Shown here in pieces: positions 41,404-49,914 of a stretch of 64,000 bases of DNA. Location of the stretch: contig CM049316.1 in the NCBI GenBank assembly GCA_026874595.1, positions 494,001 to 558,000 on the forward strand, read 5' to 3'. This DNA comes from Sipunculus nudus (taxonomy: Eukaryota; Annelida; Sipuncula; Golfingiida; Sipunculidae). The notes under the pieces are model-generated. The model was given only the letters and a program-made list of their open reading frames with translations. It was not told where the DNA came from and did not search any database. Within the stretch, counting starts at the first letter, position 1. Every line of letters starts with the position of its first letter. Position numbers and translations under genes: made by a program.

Positions 41404-42261
41404 TTACTTTGTGTTCCTTTTTTTGCCACGCATCTTGCGTTTCTTTATGACGCGACCTGTTTTAACTGTTGTGGTTTTAGGTTGATCCTGCGCGGTAGAA
41501 GTCACGCGGCGTTTTTTCTTCCTCGCTATTTTTTCCGCTTTTTCTTCTGCGATACATATGGCCTCATCATTTAACCATTTCAAATAATCCGCGAGCCTGT
41601 CCCAGTTCAAGCGGTGGTCCTGCAGAGCTTCATATGGTACCCATTTGGTCGTATTATCCAGTGTGTCAATCATATCAATATAAAGGGTCTCCACCCAATC
41701 CATGTACCCTGACAGTTTACATAGAGCTGGGTACACCAGATCCTGGCACGGCATGTCTGTCAGTTCGTCGACGGTTTCATACATCTGCATATACGTATTC
41801 CAGTATTCCCTATCGTGCACAAAAACGTCTCTTTCGTTTCGTTCATCCCAGGATTCTTCCTCGAATTGTTTGATGTACCCTGGATACCGCGACATGATAT
41901 CAACCAACAGCCTCGTCTTTAATGAGAAATCTTTCAAAACCTGGCACTCTCCTTCTTCATCGGATGATTCTAGTACACGTTTTTCCGCATCATTGGCCAG
42001 TTTTAGGAGCGCCTCAGTGTTTTTCTTTAACGCTTTTCTAGCTGACGTTTCGTGCATCAGTCGGTACTTGTTTCGGGTTTCTTCATCAGATGAGTCATCC
42101 GACGAGTCATCCCATGAGTCATCCGATATGTCGGAATCTGGGGTGTTGGCTTTTACTTGGTAGTTGAGTGAACAGTCTTGGTGGTCTGGGTCGTCCGTTT
42201 GATGGCGCGGGGCGTCCACCATGTCAGTCATTGTTTGGTCGCACACTTCTGTCGTTTCCAT
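41404..42261 (-). CDS. METTEV-family acidic/basic helical protein, copy 1 (285 residues)
   Basis: The ATG is 16 bases after the acceptor GTATATTGCAG, closing a 101-nt intron (42278-42378). Layout: METTEV start, an acidic Asp/Ser run (~45-60, SDDSSDEE), a helical core (~70-255) and a C-terminal basic tail (KKKRRV, IKKRKMRGKKR) typical of a bipartite nuclear signal. The core parallels the smaller proteins at 46927 and 27037 (a first long helix, then ELTDMPCQDLVYPALCKLS). First of four tandem relatives on this strand. AATAAA (minus) lies at ~41022-41029. Nuclear localisation is inferred. Function unknown. Confidence 0.78.
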   Translation of the reverse strand: METTEVCDQTMTDMVDAPRHQTDDPDHQDCSLNYQVKANTPDSDISDDSWDDSSDDSSDEETRNKYRLMHETSARKALKKNTEALLKLANDAEKRVLESSDEEGECQVLKDFSLKTRLLVDIMSRYPGYIKQFEEESWDERNERDVFVHDREYWNTYMQMYETVDELTDMPCQDLVYPALCKLSGYMDWVETLYIDMIDTLDNTTKWVPYEALQDHRLNWDRLADYLKWLNDEAICIAEEKAEKIARKKKRRVTSTAQDQPKTTTVKTGRVIKKRKMRGKKRNTK

Positions 42262-42772
42262 TTTCGTAACGGGCGTGCTGCAATATACACAAACGCATTA
42301 AGGGCAGGGTATCAGGAAACTGACAATCCAAGCTAGCAAGCCAACATTCAAACTTTCTGCACAGAGAAACATTCATACCACACTTTCGCCGGCAAAACTC
42401 CGATTCCTACATGCGATACATGAAAACGGAGACGGTAGTGAAAGTTACATCATTTATTCCGAACTAAACTGTTACAAACAATATATATCAAAAACTGTCT
42501 CATAAACTATGAAACCGATATATGTAAGGCATACACGGACAAAATATTTACAGTAGGTACACATTAAACAAAATACATATTACGTGCGATCTATGATAAA
42601 AATAACACACATAATCTCAGTTAACAAAAACCATAACATGTACCTTGATTACACGTACGTGGCATAAAAAAATGGATATTAAAATGCGATTATATAACAA
42701 AAGTTCTCTTGGTCAAAGATGCCACATATATATCCTGTACACCACACAGCGTGTACCGCCGTTCACAAGGGT

Positions 42773-43585
42773 CTAGTTGACGCGACCTGTTTTAACTGTT
42801 TTGGTTTCAGGTTGATCCTTCACGGTAGAAGTCACGCGGCGTTTTTTCGCTATTTTTTCTGCTTTTTCTTTTGCGACACATATGGCCTCATTATTTAACC
42901 ATTTCAAATAACACGCGAGCCTGTCCCAGATTATGCTGTGGTCATGCACCACATAATATGGTATCCTTTTGGTCGTACGTTCCAGTGTGTCAATCATATA
43001 ATTATAAAGGGTCTCCACCCAATACATGTACCCAGACAGTTTCAGCAGAGCTGGGTACACCAGATCCTGGCACGGCATGTTTGTCAGTTCGTCGACGGTT
43101 TCAGACATCTGCTTAAACGTACCCCAGTATTCTCTATCGTTCACGGAGACTTCACTTTCGTTTCGTCCATGACAGGATTCTTCCTCGAATTGTTTGATGT
43201 ACCCTGGGTACCGCGACATGATATCAACCAACAGCCTCATCTTTGATGAGAAATCCATCAAAACCTGGCACTCTCCTTCTTCATCGGGTGATTCTTGTAC
43301 ACGTTTGTCCGCACCATTGGCCAGTTGTAGTAGCGCCTCAGTGTTGTCCTTTAACGCTCTTCTGGCTGACGTTTCGATAATCTGTCCCCACAGATTTCGG
43401 GTTTCTTCATCCGACGAGTCATCCGATGAGTCATCCGACGAGTCATCCGATATGTCGGAATCTGGGGTGTTGGCTTTTCCTTGGTAGTTGAGTGAACAGT
43501 CTTGGTTGTCAGGGTCGTCCGTTTGATGGCTCGGGGCGTCCACCATGTCAGTCATTGTTTGGTCGCACACTTCTGTCGTTTCCAT
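42773..43585 (-). CDS. METTEV-family protein, copy 2 (270 residues), C-terminally shortened
   Basis: I start at ATG 43585, 14 bases after the acceptor TATATTGCAG. The 53 upstream in-frame residues are intron (43600-43701, donor GTATGG). It has a strong match to copy 1, including introns and UTRs: the acidic run is extended (SDDSSDDSSDDSSDEE), while the protein stops at GRVN, so the last basic cluster is missing. A first basic cluster (KKRRV) remains. Since copy 3 retains the tail, this is a loss. Tandem duplication of a ~1.4-kb unit produced copies 1 and 2. Confidence 0.78.
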   Translation of the reverse strand: METTEVCDQTMTDMVDAPSHQTDDPDNQDCSLNYQGKANTPDSDISDDSSDDSSDDSSDEETRNLWGQIIETSARRALKDNTEALLQLANGADKRVQESPDEEGECQVLMDFSSKMRLLVDIMSRYPGYIKQFEEESCHGRNESEVSVNDREYWGTFKQMSETVDELTNMPCQDLVYPALLKLSGYMYWVETLYNYMIDTLERTTKRIPYYVVHDHSIIWDRLACYLKWLNNEAICVAKEKAEKIAKKRRVTSTVKDQPETKTVKTGRVN

Positions 43586-44203
43586 TTGTAACGGGCGTGC
43601 TGCAATATACACAAAACGCATTAAGGGCAGGGTATCAGGAAAATGACAATCCAAGCTAGCACGCCAACATTCAAACTCTCTGTACAGTGAAACATCCATA
43701 CCCCTGTTTCGCTGGCAAATCTCCGATGCTTGCCTGCGATGCATTAAAACGGAGACGGAAATGAAAGTTACATCATTTATTCCGACTAAATGTTACAAAG
43801 AATGTTTATGCCGATGGTTATAAAAAACAGTCTCATCATCACCTAACAAAACATACACCAGAAATCAAATACATCACAAAATTATATGTTACATTTTTTG
43901 GTGGTTATATGAATATCAAACAACCTAACGCTTACATTATACATCAAACCTACTTCTATGAGGCACATATTGTTGAAATATTTACATCAGGTACACACAT
44001 GTAACTGTACGAAATATGTTGAAAATACAACAAAATATATGTAAGCAAAATATTATATGTAAACAAAACTGTAGCAGACTCTTGGATTACAGGTACGTAG
44101 CAGTAAATATGGACAAAAAAAGAAAGAATTACATTACAAAACAGTTCTGTACAAAGGTATTTATGCATCGGGCAGTCTTGGTGTGAAAAAGTTGGCTACA
44201 TAT

Positions 44204-44767
44204 TCACATCAGACCACACACTGAGTTCTGTCGTTTACGATCACGCATACTTTGTTTCCTTGCACGAGCAGCAGCATCTCGACCTCGACGTTTCTGTATC
44301 TCACACCATAAACCATCCTTACATTTACGCAGCATGTTGCACTTATACAATATTTTCTGCAGATCTCTTTGAGTATTCCGATTGTGTTGCAGCTCCTTTA
44401 TTAAACAATTGTATTTCTGCTGTACACGGGTAAAGTACCGATGCAATAACAGCAATGCAGCGACCACGAAGCCATCGCAACGTGCGTCTTGCTTGTACAG
44501 TCTTCCAGAAATATAATTTAACAGCGTGTGATATGTGGCCTTAAACCAGCATCTATCGCTGAGGTACAAATCAGGGAGGCCGTGAAGTCCTGTCGTGTCG
44601 AAGATACGCACGTACACCTCTAACATTAATGCAACCCGGCGGCAATCAAACATGTACATCTTATGTATAGCTGATGTAGACCTTTTGGCACGTCTTTCGT
44701 AGATATCCGCCAGCCGTCTCAACTGTCGGCAGACCCGTCTATCAAATATATCCTGTATGTCCGTCAT
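44204..44767 (-). CDS. Helical protein with basic C-terminus, 187 residues
   Basis: Start ATG 44767, 14 bases after CTGTTTGCAG; the ORF extension to 44803 is intronic. All-helical by composition, with a conserved middle (TYHTLLNYISGRL, AALLLLHRYFTRVQQKYN) that parallels the 46927 protein. The C-terminus is Arg/Lys-rich (KRRGRDAAARARKQSMRDRKR), suggesting a nuclear or nucleic-acid role. It lies between METTEV copies 2 and 3. AATAAA (minus) is at ~43771. Function unknown. Confidence 0.7.
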   Translation of the reverse strand: MTDIQDIFDRRVCRQLRRLADIYERRAKRSTSAIHKMYMFDCRRVALMLEVYVRIFDTTGLHGLPDLYLSDRCWFKATYHTLLNYISGRLYKQDARCDGFVVAALLLLHRYFTRVQQKYNCLIKELQHNRNTQRDLQKILYKCNMLRKCKDGLWCEIQKRRGRDAAARARKQSMRDRKRQNSVCGLM

Positions 44768-44907
44768 CGTGCCAACACAAGCTGCAAACAGATACGATAC
44801 CATTTACTGATAATGTCAATGTATACAACAAAATCACGAGAGCAAAGGAAATATTTGTACATGTCTTTGTTGAAATATGTCTTTGTTGATGAAAGTTTTT
44901 CTTTTGT

Positions 44908-45777
44908 TTACTTTTTGTTATTTTTTCGGCCACGCCTCTTGCGTTTCTTGTTGACGCGACCTGTTTGAACCGTTTTGGTTTTGGATTGATCCTGCACAGT
45001 AGACGTCACGCGGCGTTTTTTCTTTCTCGATTGTTTAACCATTGCCTCTTGTACCTCATCTGATACCTCATGATCTAACCATGACTGACATCGCTCGAGT
45101 TTTTCCCAGTTCCAACTGTGGTACTCCCGCACAAAACACGGTGCCACTAGTACCACAGGAAGTTCCCCTTCGGGTATGAAGTCACGCAGCCTGTCCTGCA
45201 TGTCTGTGTAAAGGATCAGGATCGCCTCTATGTAAAAAGATAATATACCGAATGCATCATACACCAGATCCGGGCACGGCGTTTTTCTCATTGCGTCGAT
45301 GATAGCTTTCATTCTCTTGTACGTCAGTTTGTATGCACCGTCTTTCACGACGCGTTTCCCATCTGTTGGTCCAACCATGGCATCTGCCTCAAACTTTTGT
45401 ATATGTCCAGGGAACTTTGATATTACATCAATAAGATTTTTGGTCTTATCAGCAAAATCCTTTAAACCCCTACACTCTTCCCTACACTCTTCATCATCAT
45501 CAGGCGATTCTATGATTCGCTTTTCGGCAATGTCTACCAGATCCTTGAGTTCTTGTATGCGGTCCTCCATTTCTTTTTTGACCCACATTTCGTGCTTCTG
45601 CCGGAAACTCATTGGAGGGTCCTGATTGGCTGGGTCGTCCCCTGGAGGGTCAATTTTCTGTTCCTCTTGTGTTTGGCCGATAATTAGACTGTCCTGGTTG
45701 GCCTGCCCATTAATTGGAGGGTCCGGGGCGCTAATCTTTTGGGGGCTCATCTCTCCGCTAACTTCTGTCGTTTCCAT
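44908..45777 (-). CDS. METTEV-family protein, copy 3 (289 residues)
   Basis: ATG 45777 is 16 bases after the acceptor GATTATTACAG; upstream in-frame residues are intron. METTEV start, a Pro/Gln/Asp-rich linker with a repeated DPP-x-NGQANQD-like pattern instead of the Ser/Asp run, a helical core, and a terminal basic tail (KKKRRV, NKKRKRRGRKNNKK). The conserved GTATGG donor of copies 1 and 2 is not obvious. More diverged than copies 1 and 2, so the older duplicate. Likely nuclear. Confidence 0.76.
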   Translation of the reverse strand: METTEVSGEMSPQKISAPDPPINGQANQDSLIIGQTQEEQKIDPPGDDPANQDPPMSFRQKHEMWVKKEMEDRIQELKDLVDIAEKRIIESPDDDEECREECRGLKDFADKTKNLIDVISKFPGHIQKFEADAMVGPTDGKRVVKDGAYKLTYKRMKAIIDAMRKTPCPDLVYDAFGILSFYIEAILILYTDMQDRLRDFIPEGELPVVLVAPCFVREYHSWNWEKLERCQSWLDHEVSDEVQEAMVKQSRKKKRRVTSTVQDQSKTKTVQTGRVNKKRKRRGRKNNKK

Positions 45778-46163
45778 TATCGTATCGGGTGTGCTGTAAT
45801 AATCCATAAACGCCATTAAGGGAAGGGTAGCAGGAAAAACACCATCCAACTTAGCATGCCAACATTCAAACTCCAGGACACTGAAACAACCATATCACGT
45901 GATTCATGAAAAAAACTAAAAGACATTAATACAACTTACAATCATTTATTCTGATGAGATAATACAAAACTTGAATAATACAAGATACGACAATCACGTA
46001 TTCTAATTGAGGGAATACGGGGATATTAAGATCGATATACTGATCACACTATCTACTGTCACTTACAAAAACCAAACATCTGCAATGGGTAAATATATTG
46101 GCATATTTACATGTTTATCCACAAGTCCGTTCAGCCATAAGTCCTTTTGTAAACATAACACTG

Positions 46164-46754
46164 TTACTTTCTTCCATTTTCGTCCGCTGCAGCCTTCTTC
46201 TCTAACCATAAAGCCCAACCTAATATTAACACCCCCTGTGCGAACTCCTCCCAATGGTGATGGTGCCACATCATTTCAGATGGTATCGACTTACAGTGAA
46301 CCATGCTCCTACGTATGTAAAGGGTCCTGACCCATAACATGTACGCCGACAATTGACATAAGGCCAGCCACAATATATCACTGCATGACCTGCGACGCAT
46401 TACGCCGACGATGGAATACATCTTCTTGAACGTCTTCACGTATCCGCGATCTATTACGAAGCCGTTATGTTCTTGTTGTCCATCCCTTGCCTCAAAGTTT
46501 TGAATGTACCCAGGGATCTGAGATATTACGGCAATCAGATCCTTGATGTATGTAGCGAACTCTTTTAAAGCCATACCCTCATCTTCATCATTGGATGATC
46601 GCTGTTCTGTATCCTTGACCAGTTTCGATGATCGCTCTTCCGCCTCCTTGGCCAGTTTCGCCATGTCGTCTAACATTTGTTTGCCCACTATTTCATGTTT
46701 CTCTGGGTCGTATTCATCTGGGGAGTCATTCACGTTCATTCTTAATGAGTTCAT
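46164..46754 (-). CDS. METTEV-family protein, copy 4 (196 residues), ancestral start lost
   Basis: The acceptor TAATTATTGCAG and the following CACGCGCGATAC-type leader are conserved. The ancestral start codon is ATA instead of ATG (the block IETTDI). The next in-frame ATG, 46754, is eight residues on (MNSLRM). The helical core is present, but the C-terminal basic tail is replaced by a short hydrophobic and then charged end. The AATAAA for the minus strand is near 45944. It may be a shortened functional protein or an early pseudogene. Confidence 0.6.
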   Translation of the reverse strand: MNSLRMNVNDSPDEYDPEKHEIVGKQMLDDMAKLAKEAEERSSKLVKDTEQRSSNDEDEGMALKEFATYIKDLIAVISQIPGYIQNFEARDGQQEHNGFVIDRGYVKTFKKMYSIVGVMRRRSCSDILWLALCQLSAYMLWVRTLYIRRSMVHCKSIPSEMMWHHHHWEEFAQGVLILGWALWLEKKAAADENGRK

Positions 46755-46926
46755 CTTTTCGCAAATGTCTGTAGTTTCTATGAATGTATCGCGCGTGCTG
46801 CAATAATTATAACGCGACCTGAGTAATGATGACACATATAAACCCTATGTAACAAATACAAAACCAATGTCACTGTCTATTACGTCGAGTCACAGTATTC
46901 ATTGGTTCACGTCGTGCCGGCCATGA

Positions 46927-47400
46927 TTATTGGATACATGTAACAAAGTCCGGATATGTCTGCCACAAATCAGCCAGCAAGCACTGTGTCATCTGGTTCA
47001 TTTCTTGGCATTGCAGTTTATGCTCATCAACGACACATACTAATGTTTGCATGTTTTCTATAACGAGTACGTATCTCCGGTGTACAGCGCACAACCGCTT
47101 ATACACCGCCCAAAGTGCTTTCACAACAAGCTCAGAACATGACAACGATAGCACGTTATTTGCGATACACGACAGGTCCGCAAGTATTTGATCCATATCC
47201 ATATTTTCACACGGATACGTTTGGTATGATATGACACACCCCAACAATTGATCAAAGCACTGTTGGAACATAGAAATACATTCTACATATTGCTTTAACG
47301 TCGTGTCATTGTCGCTGTTTGGAGTAATACGTAGACACGTTTCTGCAGTTAATTTCAACTTTCCAAGTACATCTTCCACAAGAATATCGTTGTGTTCCAT
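46927..47400 (-). CDS. Helical protein related to the METTEV core, 157 residues
   Basis: ATG 47400 is eight bases after the acceptor TGTAATTGTAG (intron 47409-47749). It aligns by pattern with the METTEV helical core and with family A: first helix LKLTAETCLRI, then SMFQQCFDQLLGCV, then DLSCIANNVLSLSCSELVVK and YKRLCAVHRRYVL. No acidic or basic tails. Cys-rich for an intracellular helical protein. This gene links the family A and METTEV groups, suggesting one superfamily. Function unknown. Confidence 0.72.
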   Translation of the reverse strand: MEHNDILVEDVLGKLKLTAETCLRITPNSDNDTTLKQYVECISMFQQCFDQLLGCVISYQTYPCENMDMDQILADLSCIANNVLSLSCSELVVKALWAVYKRLCAVHRRYVLVIENMQTLVCVVDEHKLQCQEMNQMTQCLLADLWQTYPDFVTCIQ

Positions 47401-47749
47401 TGTCAGAACTACAATTACATACAAACGACATCATCACGACCGTCCTGCACAATTGTCCATGTGTTATGTCTATATCGTGTTGATGACCGATATTTACATT
47501 CAGTTGTAGGATGTTGAATCTCTTGTTTTACTTGATGCAGGTACGTGTAGTAACACGTCAATATTCCGCCGCCGTGTAAATTATACTGTGCATGATTACG
47601 TAGTAACAGGATGTCGTTCGATTACTGTCACCATATAAATATGACTGAGTATTATTATAGTACTATTAATATTTGTTTGTCAACATTATTTACAAACTGT
47701 CAGAAATGCGGTCTGTACAATAAGATTTCATAAACAATATTGTACTCAC

Positions 47750-47807
47750 ATTTAGCTGTGATATCCGGAACGATTTGTCTCTCTTCTTTATATGTCTTCG
47801 CTTTGCT
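47750..47807 (-). other. Predicted 58-nt noncoding exon
   Basis: Acceptor TTTTATTGCAG before 47807, donor AAAT-GTGAGTAC after 47750. Purine-rich. It probably joins the 48691-48878 leader to the acceptor at 47409, forming the 5' UTR of the 46927-47400 gene, parallel to the exon at 32999. Confidence 0.55.
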
Positions 47808-48071
47808 CTGCAATAAAACAACAACACCGTAAGAACACACAGTCACCATTGATAATCTACAACAGGAAACGACAACCACATATGGTGAATGCCAGTATCC
47901 CTATCACAAACCATATTCAAATCATTACATTTATCAACTGCCCCCTGAAATATAAATGACAAGGTACTCTTCCAATGCTAGTCAGCACAAACAAAACGAT
48001 AACAATAAAAAAAATATATAAAGCAACAACTTAACAGCAACTGCAACTCAACAGGCATCAAGGCGTGTGCC

Positions 48072-48581
48072 TCACTGACCTGCCAGCATCGATTGGAAAT
48101 ATGCGCCGACAAACGTGTTAACCAGGAAATGAAACAGCATTATGTGGGTTTCTCTGTCCGGCCGGTTCCGGTTAAGAATGTTCCTGATAAACACCAAGAT
48201 GTGATCTCCTGTCTGCCTGGGGTTGCTGTTCGGGGTAGGGTCGAACACGTGTGACGTGTAAGGGAATAATGACATGAATAATGTCACAGTTGTCGTCAGT
48301 AGCTGGCGCATCTGGTCCGACATCTGAACATTCCCTTGAATCATACGTTCCAGGTACGTTTCTGGCCTGTACGGCACCAGAGGCAGGTTTCGGCGAAAGT
48401 TCACCGGTAAACCGTCAACATGCTGTTGCGCATTATACTGCGCACCCACGGGCAACAAAGGCGACCACTGGCCTTGTAAGGTACCCGGAACATGGTTGCC
48501 TTGGGGTCGGGATGGTGCGCTGTTCGGGGGCTGTGCCACTACAACCAAAGGCAACACTGGTTTTACAAAAACCGTTGTCAT
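48072..48581 (-). CDS. Pro-rich/hydrophobic helical protein, 169 residues
   Basis: The first ~60 residues are Pro/Gln-rich and unstructured-looking (PPNSAPSRPQGNHVPG). The remainder is helical and hydrophobic (QLLTTTVTLFMSLFPYTSH, HILVFIRNIL, FHFLVNTFVGAYFQSML). No clear membrane span or signal. The stop codon overlaps a possible donor (GCAG-GTCAGT), so an alternative C-terminus via the exon at 47750 is conceivable but short. A promoter and leader exon lie upstream. No family recognised. Confidence 0.62.
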   Translation of the reverse strand: MTTVFVKPVLPLVVVAQPPNSAPSRPQGNHVPGTLQGQWSPLLPVGAQYNAQQHVDGLPVNFRRNLPLVPYRPETYLERMIQGNVQMSDQMRQLLTTTVTLFMSLFPYTSHVFDPTPNSNPRQTGDHILVFIRNILNRNRPDRETHIMLFHFLVNTFVGAYFQSMLAGQ

Positions 48582-48690
48582 ATATCACATATGACATTGC
48601 CGAACAGTTGGATCAGAATGTACATCAATAAGAGATGAACACCTTTTACAGTAAACTAAATGTGTTGAACGATAAAATAAATGTACTCAC

Positions 48691-48878
48691 TTTTGATTTC
48701 TTGCTCGCTTTCTGTTGTAAGTATACTCTTTATTCTTCACTCGCTTCTTCTGTCTATCCTTCACGCCTGTAAATTGCTTCAGTGAAGTCCTATACTGCTT
48801 CTATACTAGTATCCGTGTGCTACGGTATAAGTCCCTTGCTGCTGTTCACTTGCAGTGGTATGTCTCTAAGCGAGAGTG
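48691..48878 (-). other. Predicted noncoding leader exon
   Basis: Starts ~30 bp after the TATA box at 48903-48909 and ends at a consensus donor (AAAA-GTGAGTAC). It contains no ATG on the minus strand. It could serve the 48072 gene, the 46927 gene via the 47750 exon, or both. Confidence 0.55.
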
Positions 48879-48902
48879 ATTGCACTGTTGCGAGTAGGGT
48901 CC

Positions 48903-48931
48903 TTATATACACAATTTAGCTTGTGACGTCA
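48903..48931 (-). promoter_or_regulatory. CRE-TATA promoter
   Basis: On the minus strand: TGACGTCA (48924-48931), 14 bp, TATATAAGG. It shares the initiator-region word GCAACAGTGCAAT with the promoter at 31463. Confidence 0.75.
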
Positions 48932-48959
48932 CACATACAAAGAGCCAGAGTGACATCCG

Positions 48960-49720
48960 GTGAAACCCTAAATGGTTCCGGAATGTGCACAGACCTACGT
49001 ATTATTGTGTTTGTTGATATAATATAAATATATGAATATATATATCGGCATGTCTGGTCGGTAAGTGGTTCACGTGACAAAGAGGTAACGTGTATGTCTA
49101 CTTCGGATGTACAACACGTGGTATCATAAGAAGCATGCTTTCAGAGCTTCAGTACGCCAGGCAGAACAGACACAATGACCAATGCTCATATGTCTTTGAT
49201 TCCCGTTTGAATGAAGGTTTATAAGTGTACATGTCTTCAGACACATCGTGACATGTGGTCGTCTACCCATCAAAAATATGAACGGACATGTTTCGCAGAC
49301 GGATGCCGGTACCAAGCTCATAATAAAACCCACTTCTATCAGTCGAGGGATGCAGCCGGCGTGTGTGTGGATTTCTTAATGGGCTCACAGCCACACATAA
49401 CAGTCAAGGATGAATAACAAATTTTATAATGGACACATATCCTGAGCTGCGACGTACATCAGATGCAACATGAGTGCAGCACACGTCTTGGTAGCAAACA
49501 CCCCCCCCCCTCTTTTTTTTCGCTGTTTGTCAAGCTTTCTCATAAATCTCGATCATTAGTAACACGTACATGTCTTTGGTGTCTAAGTGCATTTGATATA
49601 GCCCAACGTCAATGAACGAACGTGTTTGGCAAGTTAAAGCACACAGAAGGCCTAACTGTCGCACGTCTAATACTGAGATTTTCAATATATTTGTCAATAT
49701 GCGTCGCGTGTTATCTCCGC
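48960..49720. other. Intergenic DNA
   Basis: AT-rich with TATATA runs near 49020-49045. The small ORFs on both strands at 49124-49417 overlap each other and have no splice or promoter support. Nothing called. Confidence 0.45.
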
Positions 49721-49724
49721 TCAC

Positions 49725-49789
49725 GTGTTTCTCTGCGTCTTCTGGCAGCGTCAGCTGACCTCATACGTTCTCATAATATACACCTTCAC
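49725..49789 (-). other. Predicted 65-nt exon
   Basis: Acceptor TTTTATTACAG before 49789 and donor ACAC-GTGAGC after 49725. It contains only a short open frame (ATGAGAACG...). It may be a UTR exon linking the 51.6-kb promoter to genes further left, or a 3' UTR exon of the 524-residue gene. Confidence 0.4.
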
Positions 49790-49914
49790 CTGTAATAAAA
49801 GAAACACTCGGTCATACGTTATCTTTACTCATATAACACTCTGTAAAGTTTTATCAATAATATACTTCAAAATGTGCACACGTATGATCACGGCTTGCTA
49901 AAGTCATACCCTTC

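Noticed and set aside
42871-43246. Plus-strand ORFs over the METTEV genes (and similar ORFs elsewhere)
   Set aside because: They are shadow frames of minus-strand genes and lack independent signals.
49124-49417. Two overlapping small ORFs on opposite strands
   Set aside because: No promoter, acceptor or similarity supports either.
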